A DNA stretch of 64,000 nucleotides from Kitasatospora sp. NBC_01287. GTDB lineage: Bacteria > Actinomycetota > Actinomycetes > Streptomycetales > Streptomycetaceae. Made by a program: the position numbers and the translations under genes. The DNA lies in contig NZ_JAPEPB010000001.1 in NCBI RefSeq assembly GCF_026340565.1, positions 2,573,501 through 2,637,500 on the forward strand. Direction: 5' to 3'. Positions 35,090 to 46,644 of this stretch are shown piece by piece (the first letter of the stretch is position 1; every line of letters begins with the position of its first letter). Below the pieces are notes generated by a model. That model had not been told where the DNA came from. It was given only the letters and a program-made list of their open reading frames with translations, and did no database searches.

Positions 35090-36015
35090 CCTCGACTCCC
35101 CGCTCCCTGGTCATCGGCCACCGGGCCGTCGAACTCGTCCGTCACCTCGATCACCACCCGCTGCGGGTCGGCCACCCAACGGACCGTCAGCTCCCCCAGC
35201 GGTTCCGGCTGCTCGAAGGCCAGCGCCCGCTCCCGGTAGAGCTCCAGCAGCGCCAGGAAGCGCGCTACCACCACCAGCGTGTCCGCCGCGTCCGCGACCA
35301 GCTCGCCGAACCGCGCCTCGCCGTGCTCGGCCAGGTGGGCCGCCACCAGCGCGGCCTGCTCGCGCACGCTGACCGCCGGGGTGTGGATGTGGTCCACGTA
35401 GACCGCCGGCTTCGGCCTGGGCGTCATCGCCTTGGCGGCCAGCCGGGCGAACCGCTCCAGGCCGATGTGGATCACCACCTCGGGCAGCAGCTCGGCGTGC
35501 TGCGGCTCCAGGCCCACGGTGCGCGGACGGCGGCGCTGCTCGGCGGCCCAGCGCCGCTCGAAGACCGCCGCCACCCGCTTGTAGGCGCGGTACTGCAGCA
35601 GTCGGGCGAAGAGCAGGTCGCGGGCCTCCAGCAGGGCGAGGTCCTCCTCGTCCTCGACCTCGGCGGCGGGCAGCAGCCGGGCCGCCTTGAGGTCGAGCAG
35701 GGTGGCCGCTACCACCAGGAACTCGGTGGTCGCGTCCAGGTCCCAATCTGGGCCCATGGCCCGCAGGTGGGCCATGAACTCGTCGGTGACCTGGGCCAGC
35801 GCGACCTCGGTGACGTCCAGCTTGTGCTTGGCGATCAGGCCGAGCAGCAGGTCGAAGGGACCCTCGAAGTTGGCCAGCCGCACCTGGAACGCGCCGCGCG
35901 CACCGTCAGGGGCGGCCTCCGCTGCGGCGCTGCCCGCGGCGGCATCGGCCGCGGCGGCGCTGTCACCGGCGGTCGCGGCGCCGCTCGCCGCGGGGGCTGG
36001 GGAGGTGCTGGCCAT
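35086..36015 (-). CDS. scpA: Segregation and condensation protein A
   Basis: The 309-residue kleisin subunit of SMC-ScpAB has FQVRLANFEGPFDLLLGLIAKHKLDVTEVAL at the N-terminus, TTEFLVVAATLLDLKAARLLP, and a C-terminal winged-helix (RFLALLELYRERALAFEQPEPLGELTVRW). A 40-residue Ala-rich head precedes the domain. It lies directly after the RHH-like gene in the parA transcript, and its stop overlaps scpB. Confidence 0.95.
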   Translation of the reverse strand: MASTSPAPAASGAATAGDSAAAADAAAGSAAAEAAPDGARGAFQVRLANFEGPFDLLLGLIAKHKLDVTEVALAQVTDEFMAHLRAMGPDWDLDATTEFLVVAATLLDLKAARLLPAAEVEDEEDLALLEARDLLFARLLQYRAYKRVAAVFERRWAAEQRRRPRTVGLEPQHAELLPEVVIHIGLERFARLAAKAMTPRPKPAVYVDHIHTPAVSVREQAALVAAHLAEHGEARFGELVADAADTLVVVARFLALLELYRERALAFEQPEPLGELTVRWVADPQRVVIEVTDEFDGPVADDQGAGSRG

Positions 36016-36044
36016 CGCGGTCCATCTTCACACGCCGGGCGCGC

Positions 36045-36596
36045 TCAGCGGCCGCGCAACCGCCGGACCAGGATGCTGGCCTCACCCCGCTGCTCCAGGT
36101 CGGCCAGGACGACCGCGATGGCCTCCCGGACCACCCGGCCGCGGTCCACCGCGAGGCCGTGCTCGCCGCGCAGGACCAGGCGTGCGTGCTCCAGGTCCAT
36201 CAGCTCCTCGGCGGAGACGTACACGGTGATCTTCTCGTCGTGCCGCTCGCGCCCGCTGGGGCGGCGCGGGGCGCGCCCGCGCGGGCGGCGCCGGGCGGCG
36301 CTGTCCGCGCCCTGCTCCTCGGCCGGCCCTGGCGCGGCCGGCGGGGTGCGGGGCGGGGCCGGGGCACCGGTGGCGGCCGGTGCGGGGGGGCCCGGAACGC
36401 GCTCGATCCGCGGTCGGGCGACGGCCGGGCCGGCCTCGCCGGCACCGCCCGAGGGAGCGTCAGCCGAAGCGGCGTCGGGCTGCGCGGCACCGTTGCCGCC
36501 CTCCGCCGGTTCGGCGGCGGAGCGGCTGGCCCGGGAGGGCGACAGCGCCATCCCCCCGGTGGTGCGGAACAGCTCGTCGGCCCCCGGGAGGCTCAC
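36045..36596 (-). CDS. Unknown protein between parA and scpA, ribbon-helix-helix-like C-terminus
   Basis: The 183-residue product begins with about 110 disordered Pro/Ala/Arg-rich residues. It ends in a compact domain, KITVYVSAEELMDLEHARLVL then VDRGRVVREAIAVVLADLEQRG, with the strand-helix-helix look of CopG/Arc-type DNA-binding proteins. The GTG at 36596 overlaps the parA stop (GTGA), so it is made with ParA. A DNA-binding partner for a ParA ATPase would fit, but no ParB motif is present. Conserved in this position in Streptomyces, as far as I recall; function unknown. Confidence 0.8.
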   Translation of the reverse strand: MSLPGADELFRTTGGMALSPSRASRSAAEPAEGGNGAAQPDAASADAPSGGAGEAGPAVARPRIERVPGPPAPAATGAPAPPRTPPAAPGPAEEQGADSAARRRPRGRAPRRPSGRERHDEKITVYVSAEELMDLEHARLVLRGEHGLAVDRGRVVREAIAVVLADLEQRGEASILVRRLRGR

Positions 36597-37750
36597 TCGA
36601 CGGGGCGGCACCGGTCGAGCACCTCCCTGGCGAGCTGGCGATAGGCGGCGGCGCCCACCGAATTGGTCGCGTACGTCGTGATCGGCTCGCCGGCCACCGT
36701 GGTCTCGGGGAACCGGACGGTACGCCCGATCACGGTGTGGAAGACGTGGTCACCGAAGGCCTCGACCACCCGGGCCAGCACCTCGCGGCTGTGCACGGTG
36801 CGCGAGTCGTACATGGTGGCCAGGATGCCGTCCAGCCGCAGCTCGGGGTTGAGCCGCTCGCAGACCTTCTCGATCGTCTCGGTGAGCAGCGCCACGCCTC
36901 GCAGCGCGAAGAACTCGCACTCCAGCGGGACGATCACGCTGTGCGCGGCGGTCAGCGCGTTGACCGTCAGCAGGCCCAGCGAGGGCTGGCAGTCGATGAT
37001 CACGAAGTCGTAGTCCGGCAGCAGCGGCTTGAGCGCCCGCGCCAGCGCCGACTCCCGGGCCACCTCGCTGACCAGCTGCACCTCGGCGGCCGACAGGTCG
37101 ATGTTGGAGGGCAGCAGGTCCATCCCGGGGATGGCGGTCTTCAGCAGCACCTCGTCGGCCGTCAGGCCCCGCTCCATGAGCAGGTTGTAGACGGTGACGT
37201 CCAGCTCCATCGGGTTGACCCCGAGGCCCACCGAGAGCGCGCCCTGCGGGTCGAAGTCGACCAGCAGCACCCGGCGGCCGTACTCGGCCAGCGCGGCGCC
37301 CAGGTTGATGGTCGAGGTGGTCTTGCCGACGCCGCCCTTCTGGTTGCACATCGCGATGATCTGCGCGGGACCGTGCTCGGCCAGCGGCGCGGGGATCGGG
37401 AAGTACGGCAGCGGACGGCCGGTGGGACCGATCCGCTCGCGGCGCTGGCGGGCCGCGTCGGGCGCCAGCGTGGCGGCGTACTCGGGGTCCGGCTCGTACT
37501 CGGCGTCCGGGTCGTCGTAGGAGCCGTAGGCGAACTCGGCGTAGCCGAGGCCCTGCCCCGGCAGGTCGGCCTCGTAGACGGTCGGCTGGCCGGCGGCCTG
37601 CCGGGCCTCGAAGGTGCGCACGGCAACCGTGCCGACCTCACTGGCCCCGACAGTGGAAAGTGCGGCCCCGGTGTCGTCGGTCGGCTGTCCGGAGACACGC
37701 TCCGCCAGTCCTGGCTGACCACCCCCGGGAGCAAATGTCGACTCATTCAC
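36593..37750 (-). CDS. ParA-family ATPase
   Basis: The 385-residue protein has the deviant Walker A CNQKGGVGKTT, VDFDPQGALSVGLG and DYDFVIIDCQPSLGLLTVNAL motifs of ParA/MinD-type ATPases. About 115 acidic residues (YEADLPGQGLGYAEFAYGSYDD) precede the ATPase domain. This is the scp-operon ParA paralogue, not the oriC-linked parAB gene; it may act with the downstream RHH-like protein and SMC-ScpAB. The GTG at 37750 lies 10 bases from a full AAGGAGGT; codons upstream to 37783 are not needed. Confidence 0.92.
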   Translation of the reverse strand: MNESTFAPGGGQPGLAERVSGQPTDDTGAALSTVGASEVGTVAVRTFEARQAAGQPTVYEADLPGQGLGYAEFAYGSYDDPDAEYEPDPEYAATLAPDAARQRRERIGPTGRPLPYFPIPAPLAEHGPAQIIAMCNQKGGVGKTTSTINLGAALAEYGRRVLLVDFDPQGALSVGLGVNPMELDVTVYNLLMERGLTADEVLLKTAIPGMDLLPSNIDLSAAEVQLVSEVARESALARALKPLLPDYDFVIIDCQPSLGLLTVNALTAAHSVIVPLECEFFALRGVALLTETIEKVCERLNPELRLDGILATMYDSRTVHSREVLARVVEAFGDHVFHTVIGRTVRFPETTVAGEPITTYATNSVGAAAYRQLAREVLDRCRPVE

Positions 37751-37959
37751 AAGTCGTCTTACCTCCTTGGGCATCCAGGGCATTATGTCGATTCGTCAGC
37801 CTGACACCATGCCGACGGTTTGCGACTCTAGGCCGTTTCGGGCGTTCGCAGCAACACAATCCACGGTAGTGGGCCCGATGTGTCGGCTGTCCGACCGGGT
37901 TCTGTCAAGGGGCGGGTGACCCGACCCTCGGCGCGTTGACGGCGCGTGGAGGCACGCCG

Positions 37960-37993
37960 AGGCCCCTGGTCGGCTACCACCGACCAGGGGCCT
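37960..37993 (-). terminator. ald terminator hairpin
   Basis: Perfect 14-base arms (AGGCCCCTGGTCGG and complement) with a 6-base loop lie 42 bases past the ald stop, with no T run. Confidence 0.75.
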
Positions 37994-38035
37994 ACGAGCG
38001 GGACGCGCGGTCGCCCGCGCACTACTGGCGCGACG

Positions 38036-39154
38036 TCAGGCGAGCACGCTGTCCAGGGAGATGGAGGGCAGGCCGAAGGCCTCGGCGACCGCGGCGTAGG
38101 TGATCTGGCCCTCGTGCACGTTCAGGCCCTTGGCCAGCGCGGCGTCGCGCTTCAGGGCCTCCTTCCAGCCGCGGTTGGCCAGCTCGACCACGTAGGGCAG
38201 GGTCGCGTTGGTCAGCGCGTAGGTGGAGGTGTTCGGGACGGCGCCCGGCATGTTCGCCACGCAGTAGAAGACCGAGTTGTGGACCTCGAAGGTCGGCTCG
38301 GCGTGCGTGGTGGCGCGGGAGTCCTCGAAGCAGCCGCCCTGGTCGATGGCGATGTCGACCAGCACGGAGCCCGGCTTCATCCGGGAGACCAGCTCGTTGG
38401 TGACCAGCTTGGGAGCCTTGGCGCCCGGGATCAGCACGGCGCCGATCACCAGGTCGGCCTCCAGCACGGCCTTCTCCAGCTCGAAGCCGTTGGACATGAT
38501 GGCCTTGATCTTGGTGCCGAAGATCTTGTCGGCCTCGCGCAGCTTGTTGATGTCGCGGTCCAGCAGGGTCACCTCGTAGCCCATGCCGATCGCGATGGTG
38601 GCCGCGTGCCAGCCGGAGACGCCACCGCCGATGACGACGGCCTTGGCCGGGTGGGTGCCGGGCACGCCGCCGGGCAGCACACCGCGGCCGCCGGCCGGGC
38701 GCATCAGGTGGTAGGAGCCGACCTGCGGGGCCAGCCGGCCCGCGACCTCGGACATCGGGGCGAGCAGCGGCAGCGCGCCGTTGCCCAGCTGCACCGTCTC
38801 GTAGGCGATCGCGGTGGTGCCGGAGGCGACCAGCGCGTCGGTGCCGGCCTTGTCGGCCGCCAGGTGCAGGTAGGTGAAGAGAGTCTGCCCCTTGCGCAGC
38901 CGGTGGTACTCCGAAGCGATCGGCTCCTTGACCTTCAGCAGCAGGTCGGCGGTGGCCCAGACCTCGTCGGCCGTCGGGAGGATGGTGGCGCCGGCGGCCA
39001 CGTACTCCTCGTTGGGGATGGACGAGCCGACACCGGCGCCGTCCTCGATGAAGACCTCGTGCCCGTTGCGGACCAGCTCATGCACGCCGGCGGGCGTGAT
39101 GGCCACGCGGTACTCGTGGTTCTTGACCTCGCGGGGGATGCCGACCTTGGTCAC
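38036..39154 (-). CDS. ald: Alanine dehydrogenase
   Basis: The 372-residue enzyme reversibly converts L-alanine to pyruvate and ammonia with NAD. KVGIPREVKNHEYRVAITPAGV opens the protein; KVKEPIASEYHRL and FTYLHLAADK hold substrate residues, and the NAD-binding VIGGGVSGWHAATIAIGMGYEV lies at about 170. Length is standard. The GTG at 39154 matches the family start; GAGGGA lies about 11 bases upstream, and the open frame to 39253 is not conserved-looking. Confidence 0.95.
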   Translation of the reverse strand: MTKVGIPREVKNHEYRVAITPAGVHELVRNGHEVFIEDGAGVGSSIPNEEYVAAGATILPTADEVWATADLLLKVKEPIASEYHRLRKGQTLFTYLHLAADKAGTDALVASGTTAIAYETVQLGNGALPLLAPMSEVAGRLAPQVGSYHLMRPAGGRGVLPGGVPGTHPAKAVVIGGGVSGWHAATIAIGMGYEVTLLDRDINKLREADKIFGTKIKAIMSNGFELEKAVLEADLVIGAVLIPGAKAPKLVTNELVSRMKPGSVLVDIAIDQGGCFEDSRATTHAEPTFEVHNSVFYCVANMPGAVPNTSTYALTNATLPYVVELANRGWKEALKRDAALAKGLNVHEGQITYAAVAEAFGLPSISLDSVLA

Positions 39155-39459
39155 GGTTAAACACGTCCCTCTTGCCATGGGAGTCCCAACCGGGGGAAGA
39201 CCGGCGGGCGCCGGCACAAGGCAGACCTCCGGCAGGGCCGGGGCACGCTGCACTGCGCGACTAAGTCGAGTGTAATGAAGCCCAGCGAATCCGCCAGCCT
39301 TCCAAAGTGACTAAATATGCTGCCGTCGTTGGCAGATTCGTAGGCTTGCCTCGGATCGTTCCTGGCAAACCGCCGCACAACCGGCAAACCTCCCAACCCT
39401 CCCAAGGTCTACCGGAAGATCATCTGCCGATCATCCGGAGTCCACTCCGGTGACCTGGC
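39155..39459. promoter_or_regulatory. ald upstream region
   Basis: This 305-base gap lies between ald and the NB-ARC gene, both on the minus strand. Bases about 39300-39350 are notably AT-richer than the surroundings (around GACTAAATATGCTG), where the ald promoter is likely. No clear operator or gene is seen. Confidence 0.4.
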
Positions 39460-41328
39460 TCACCCGCGCCCGGTAAGCCGCTCCAGCACCGCCGCCACCG
39501 CCGCCGCGCCCCGCTCGTCGCCGATCCGGCGCAGCAGCACCAGCGCCTCCCGGTACTCCCTGGCGGCCTCCTCGAAGCGGCGCTGGGCGGCGTGCGCCTC
39601 ACCGATCCGGGCCAGCAGCCGGGCCTGGGCCCCGGGCTCGTCCAGGCCCCGGCGCAGCACCAGCGCCCGGCCGTAGCTGTCGGCGGCGCGCACCGCGTCG
39701 CCGAGCGCCCGGTGGCACTCCGCCACGCCCTCCAGGGCGCGGGCCGCGACCGTCTCGTCCAGCGGGGCGCGGCTGTGCGCGTGGGCGGCCCGGTAGTGCC
39801 CGGCGGCGGCCTGCCACTGGCCGGCGGCGGCCCGCAGCTCGGCCAGGTTGAGCAGCGCGGCCGCGGCCCGCCGGGGCGCCTCCTGCCGCTCGGCGCAGGT
39901 GAGCACCAGCCGGTGCAGCCGGTAGGCGTCGGCGGGCGCGAGCGGCCCGGCCGAGGGCAGGGCCCGCAGCAGCCCGCCGACCAGCCGGGCCGCCGTGCCG
40001 TCCAGGTCCGCGCGCTCGACCGCCTGCTCGGCCGCCGCGAGCAGCAGCTCCCGCTCGCCCAGCAGCCAGCCGCGGGCCTGCGCGGCGGTGCGCAGCCGCA
40101 GCGGCCCGGGCAGCGGGTCGGGCGTGCCGTGCCCGGGTTCGAGCAGCGCGCGGGCCGCGTCGACCAGCCGCACCAGCCGCTCCAGCAGCCGGGCCCTGGC
40201 CAGCTGCACCTCACCGGGACGGTCCAGCCGCTCGCGCAGCTCGGCGAGCTCCACGAAGAAGCGGCCCGGCACCCGGTAGCGCGGGGTGCCGTCGGCGCCC
40301 GGTCGGCGCTCCTCCAGCAGCTCGCCCTCGGCCAGCGCGAGCAGCCCGGCGGCGGCCTCCGGCGCGGGGCAGCCGGCCAGCGCGGAGGCGGTGCGCGGGT
40401 CGGCCCGCCCGCCCGGGGCCAGCGTGAGGGCGCGCAGCAGCCGGGCCTGGGCCACCGGCAGCGCCCGGTAGCGCAGCCCGAAGGCGGCCGGCAGCACCTC
40501 GCCGCCGGCCTCGCGCAGCGCGGTCGCCGCCTCGGGGACGGCCGCCTTGGGGTGGGCCCGCAGCCAGTGGGCCATCAGCCGCAGCGGCGCCGGGCGCCCG
40601 GCACAGGCCTCGGCCAGGTCCGCCGCGCCGACCGGGTCGCAGCCGACCCGGGTGCCGCCGACCAGCGCGGTGAGCAACTCGGCGGCGGCCGCCTCGTCCA
40701 GGCCCCGCAGGATCACCGGGTCCACCCGGAAGCGGTCGGCCAGCGCGGTGAGCGGTCCGGCGGTGGTGGCCAGCACCAGGCAGCGCGGCTCGTCGGGCAG
40801 CAGCGGGCGCAGCTGGGCGGCGTCCGCGACGTCGTCGAGCAGCAGCAGGGTGGCCCGCCCGGTCAGCGCCTCGCGCAGCAGCGCGCAGGCCCCGTCAGCC
40901 GCCTGGTCCGCCACCTGGTCCGCCGTCGGCGGCCGTGCGCCGGGCCCGCCCGCTGGGCCGCCCGCTGGGCCGCCCGGCGGTGGCGGCGGCAGCGCGTCGC
41001 AGGGCCGGTCGAGCGCGGCGAGCAGCCGCCGGGCGATGGTGCCGGGCGGCTCGGCGGCGCCGTCCGGCCCGGTCAGCCGCTCGGCCAGCACCTGGTACTC
41101 GCCCGCCAGCGAGCGGGCGAAGTGCCGGGCCAGCGTGGTGCGCCCGGAGCCCGGCCGCCCGGTGACCACCAGCACCCGGCAGCTGTCGCCGGGCGGGCGG
41201 CGGGCCTCGGTCCGCAGCGCGGCCAGCTCGGCGGCCCGCCCGACGAACGGGCGCAGGCCCGGTGGCAGGCCGGCCACCGGCCCGTCGGGAGCCGGGCGTG
41301 CGTCCATCGTCGCCGTCTTCCTCGCCAC
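39460..41328 (-). CDS. NB-ARC/TPR signalling ATPase-like protein with variant P-loop
   Basis: The 622-residue protein has the NB-ARC plus TPR layout of AfsR-like proteins without the SARP DNA-binding part. The segment FVGRAAELAALRTEAR leads to VVTGRPGSGRTTLARHFA, where Arg replaces the invariant P-loop Lys; Walker B follows as LLLLDDVADAAQL. The C-terminal 200 residues are TPR helices (ALLNLAELRAAAGQWQAAAGHYRAAH, ARLLARIGEAHAAQRRFEEAAREYREAL). It may bind nucleotide weakly and act as a scaffold or regulator. Starts at GTG 41328 (GGGAG upstream) or ATG 41307 are both possible. Confidence 0.8.
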   Translation of the reverse strand: MARKTATMDARPAPDGPVAGLPPGLRPFVGRAAELAALRTEARRPPGDSCRVLVVTGRPGSGRTTLARHFARSLAGEYQVLAERLTGPDGAAEPPGTIARRLLAALDRPCDALPPPPPGGPAGGPAGGPGARPPTADQVADQAADGACALLREALTGRATLLLLDDVADAAQLRPLLPDEPRCLVLATTAGPLTALADRFRVDPVILRGLDEAAAAELLTALVGGTRVGCDPVGAADLAEACAGRPAPLRLMAHWLRAHPKAAVPEAATALREAGGEVLPAAFGLRYRALPVAQARLLRALTLAPGGRADPRTASALAGCPAPEAAAGLLALAEGELLEERRPGADGTPRYRVPGRFFVELAELRERLDRPGEVQLARARLLERLVRLVDAARALLEPGHGTPDPLPGPLRLRTAAQARGWLLGERELLLAAAEQAVERADLDGTAARLVGGLLRALPSAGPLAPADAYRLHRLVLTCAERQEAPRRAAAALLNLAELRAAAGQWQAAAGHYRAAHAHSRAPLDETVAARALEGVAECHRALGDAVRAADSYGRALVLRRGLDEPGAQARLLARIGEAHAAQRRFEEAAREYREALVLLRRIGDERGAAAVAAVLERLTGRG

Positions 41329-41508
41329 CTGCGCCACTCCCGACCCGGTCGCCCAGCTACCCGTCTGCGAAGCGTAGTTCGCGCGGGGCCCCGGGCCGAG
41401 GGGACACCGGTATGACCAAGTGGCAAATCACCCGGGCGTACCAGGCGCACCAGGCGCACCAGGCGTGCGGCCTCGGCGCCCGCGTCCGATCGATCCTGGC
41501 GCAGGCCC

Positions 41509-42141
41509 TCAGGCGGTGAACGGGCGGGCCGGCCAGGGCGCGTCGGCCGGGCGCAGCGCCGGGAGGCCGGGGCCGGTCAGCGCGGCCCGCAGCGCGAGGG
41601 TGCCGGAGATCAGCGTGGGGTTGTGCAGCTCCCCCGCCAGCACCAGCTCGACCAGCTCCTCCAACGGCACCCGGGCGAGCTGGATCTCCAGCTCCTCGCC
41701 GTCCGCCGCGTACTTCTCCCCCCGCGCCTCGGCCAGGTCGGTGGCCAGGAAGATCCGCAGCGCCTCGTCGGTGCCGCCGGGCGAGGTGTAGAAGTCCACC
41801 AGCACCCGCCAGCTCTCCGCCTTGCAGTGCGCCTCCTCGTAGAGCTCGCGCTGCGCGGCGTGCAGCGGGTTCTCGCCCGGCACGTCGAGCAGCCCGGCGG
41901 GCAGCTCCCACAGGCGCGCTCGCACCGGGTGGCGGTACTGGCGCACCAGCAGCACCCGCTGCCGGTCGTCCAGCGCCAGCACCGCGACCGAACCCGGGTG
42001 GGTCTGGTAGTCGCGCCGCTGGTAGCCGCCGTCGGGCATCAGCACCTCGTCGGTGCGCACCCCGGTGACCCGCCCCTGGAACGGCGTGCTGCTGGCGCGC
42101 ACCGTCCACTCCTCCGCCTCGTCACGGATCTGCTCGACCAT
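41509..42141 (-). CDS. NUDIX hydrolase, ADP-ribose pyrophosphatase-like
   Basis: The 210-residue protein carries a Nudix box GLLDVPGENPLHAAQRELYEEA, matching GX5EX7REUXEE with the final Gly changed. VRQYRHPVRARLWELPAG before it and DEALRIFLATDL after it are typical of ADP-ribose pyrophosphatases. It lies after pyrG on the same strand, as in other streptomycetes, but a strong hairpin separates them. Confidence 0.9.
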   Translation of the reverse strand: MVEQIRDEAEEWTVRASSTPFQGRVTGVRTDEVLMPDGGYQRRDYQTHPGSVAVLALDDRQRVLLVRQYRHPVRARLWELPAGLLDVPGENPLHAAQRELYEEAHCKAESWRVLVDFYTSPGGTDEALRIFLATDLAEARGEKYAADGEELEIQLARVPLEELVELVLAGELHNPTLISGTLALRAALTGPGLPALRPADAPWPARPFTA

Positions 42142-42215
42142 GTCGATCTCCCCTTCTCGCCCGCACGACTTCTCGCCAGTACCGCTTCTCGTCAGTACGA
42201 CACAATCTAACGCCG

Positions 42216-42250
42216 AACGGCGGCCCCGCGAGGTCCGCGGGGCCGCCGTT
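42216..42250 (-). terminator. pyrG terminator
   Basis: Perfect 15-base arms (AACGGCGGCCCCGCG and complement) flank a 5-base loop, 17 bases past the pyrG stop. Confidence 0.85.
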
Positions 42251-42266
42251 CACCGGAACCGGGTGA

Positions 42267-44384
<2,118 letters not shown>

Positions 44385-46592
44385 ATGCGCGACCGGACTC
44401 CCCCGCTCCACCAGTTCACTCCAGAGCCAGTTCCAGGAACCCACATCCGCGGTTCCGCGCGGCCCGTGCCCGACCCCCGCCACCCGCGGGTCGAAGCGGC
44501 GCCCGGACTTGGCACGCGTGTCACCCCCGGCCCCGCAGCATCCGCTCTCGCCCCGTCGGCGACCGCCGAGCACTACCGCGAACTGGAGATGCACGTGGCC
44601 GGCCGTATCGAGGACTACGCACTTATCGGGGACATGCAGACCGCCGCCCTGGTCAGCAGAGATGGCGCCGTGGACTGGCTCTGCCTGCCCCGATTCGACT
44701 CCCCCGCCGTCTTCGCCGGCCTGCTGGGCACCGATGAACACGGCTTCTGGCGGATCGGCCCCGCCGAGGCCGATCCGGTCGGCGGCCAGGACCGCCCGGC
44801 CGCCGCGCCGACCGCGCCGGCCCCGCGGGCCCCGTTCACCGATACGAGTGACCTGAAGGTGGTGCCGAGCAGCGCGTCCGCGCCCGCCGTGCCCGCCGAC
44901 CGGCGCCGCTACCGGGGTGACTCGCTGATCCTGGAGCAGGAGTGGGACACCCCGCGCGGCAGCGTTCGGGTGATCGACTTCATGCCGCCGCGGCACCTGA
45001 GCGGGCAGGAGCCGGTGCCGCAGATGATCCGGATCGTGGAGGGCCTGACCGGCCAGGTGCGGATGCGCTCGGCGGTCCGGATGCGGTTCAGCTACGGCAA
45101 GATCGTCCCCTGGGTGCACCGGGTCGAGCAGGGCGACGCGCACCGCACGGTCGCGGTGGCGGGGCCCGATTCGGTCTGGCTGGACGGCGAGTCCGAGACC
45201 TACGGCCGGGACCTGACCACCTACGCGGACTTCACCGTCGAGGCGGGCGAGCGGGTGGCCTTCGCCCTCACCTGGCAGCGCTCGCACATGGCTCCGCCGG
45301 AACTCCCCGACCCGGAGGGCTCACTCGCGCTGACCGAGGAGTTCTGGCTCGACTGGGTCAGCCAGTGCACCTACCAGGGCCCCTACCAGGAGGCCGTGGT
45401 CCGCTCGCTGATCACCCTCAAGGCCCTCACCTACGCCCCCACCGGCGGCATCGTGGCGGCGCCCACCACCTCGCTGCCCGAGGACATCGGCGGCGAGCGC
45501 AACTGGGACTACCGCTACACCTGGCTGCGGGACGCCGCGATCACCCTCTCCTCGCTGCTGCGCACCGGCTACCGGGAGGAGGCGCGGGCCTGGCGCGAGT
45601 GGCTGCTGCGCGCGGTGGCCGGCGACCCGGAGAACCTGCAGATCATGTACACCATCACCGGCCGGCGCGAGCTGAACGAGTCGGTGCTCGACTGGCTGCC
45701 CGGCTACGAGGGCTCGGCCCCGGTGCGGGTCGGCAACGGCGCCGCCGACCAGCTCCAGCTCGACGTCTACGGCGAGGTGGTCGAGGCGCTCTACCTGGCC
45801 CAGATGACCGGGCTGTCCCGCAACGACCACGCCCACCTGCTCCAGCTGCGCCTGATCAGCTACCTGGAGGAGCACTGGAAGGCCCCCGACGAGGGCATCT
45901 GGGAGGTGCGCGGGCCGCGCCGGCACTTCGTCCACTCCAAGGTGATGGCCTGGGTCGCGGTGGACCGCACCATCAAGCTGATCGAGCAGACCCCGGCCGA
46001 GGGCCCGCTGGACCGCTGGCGGGCGCTGCGCGACGAGATCCACGCGGACGTCTGCGAGAAGGGCTACGACGCCGGGCGCAACACCTTCACCCAGTACTAC
46101 GGCGGCACCGAGCTGGACGCCTCGCTGCTGCTGATCCCGCAGGTGGGCTTCCTGCCGCCGGACGACAAGCGGGTGATCGGCACCATCGAGGCGATCCAGC
46201 GCGAGCTCTCCACCGAGGACGGCTTCGTGCTGCGCTACCCCACCCACGACGAGTCCGGCGCGAATGTCGACGGGCTCTCCGGCCACGAGGGTGCGTTCCT
46301 GGCCTGCTCGTTCTGGCTGGCCGACGACCTGGCGATGATCGGGCGGGTGGCCGAGGCGCGCGAGCTGTTCGAGAAGCTGCTCGCGCTCCGCAACGACCTG
46401 GGACTACTGGCCGAGGAGTGGGACCCGCGGCTCAAGCGGCAGGTCGGCAACTTCCCGCAGGCCTTCAGCCACGTGCCGCTGATCGACACCGCGCTGCGGC
46501 TGACCGCCTGCGGCGCCGCCTACCTCGCCCCGCAGCCGCCGGCCGCCGAGAACGCGGCCCGGCAGCCCGGGCGCCAGCCCGTCCGGTCCTGA
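44385..46592 (+). CDS. Glycoside hydrolase family 15 enzyme (trehalase/glucoamylase-like)
   Basis: The 735-residue protein has an N-terminal trehalase/GH15 beta-domain (RIEDYALIGDMQTAALVSRDGAVDWLCLPRFDS) followed by an (alpha/alpha)6 barrel: GERNWDYRYTWLRDAAITL, GIWEVRGPRRHF with a probable catalytic Glu, and GLLAEEWDPRLKRQVGNFPQAFSH with the second. Actinobacterial members hydrolyse alpha-glucosides, often trehalose. About 65 residues ahead of MHVAGRIEDY look poorly ordered but end in PGPAASALAPSATAEHYREL, which I recall as conserved; the ATG at 44385 is therefore kept. No signal peptide is present. Confidence 0.93.
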   Translation: MRDRTPPLHQFTPEPVPGTHIRGSARPVPDPRHPRVEAAPGLGTRVTPGPAASALAPSATAEHYRELEMHVAGRIEDYALIGDMQTAALVSRDGAVDWLCLPRFDSPAVFAGLLGTDEHGFWRIGPAEADPVGGQDRPAAAPTAPAPRAPFTDTSDLKVVPSSASAPAVPADRRRYRGDSLILEQEWDTPRGSVRVIDFMPPRHLSGQEPVPQMIRIVEGLTGQVRMRSAVRMRFSYGKIVPWVHRVEQGDAHRTVAVAGPDSVWLDGESETYGRDLTTYADFTVEAGERVAFALTWQRSHMAPPELPDPEGSLALTEEFWLDWVSQCTYQGPYQEAVVRSLITLKALTYAPTGGIVAAPTTSLPEDIGGERNWDYRYTWLRDAAITLSSLLRTGYREEARAWREWLLRAVAGDPENLQIMYTITGRRELNESVLDWLPGYEGSAPVRVGNGAADQLQLDVYGEVVEALYLAQMTGLSRNDHAHLLQLRLISYLEEHWKAPDEGIWEVRGPRRHFVHSKVMAWVAVDRTIKLIEQTPAEGPLDRWRALRDEIHADVCEKGYDAGRNTFTQYYGGTELDASLLLIPQVGFLPPDDKRVIGTIEAIQRELSTEDGFVLRYPTHDESGANVDGLSGHEGAFLACSFWLADDLAMIGRVAEARELFEKLLALRNDLGLLAEEWDPRLKRQVGNFPQAFSHVPLIDTALRLTACGAAYLAPQPPAAENAARQPGRQPVRS

Positions 46593-46644
46593 GGCCGGGC
46601 CCGGGGCGGGGTCCAGGGCCGGGTGCCCGTGCGGCGGCGCCGGC

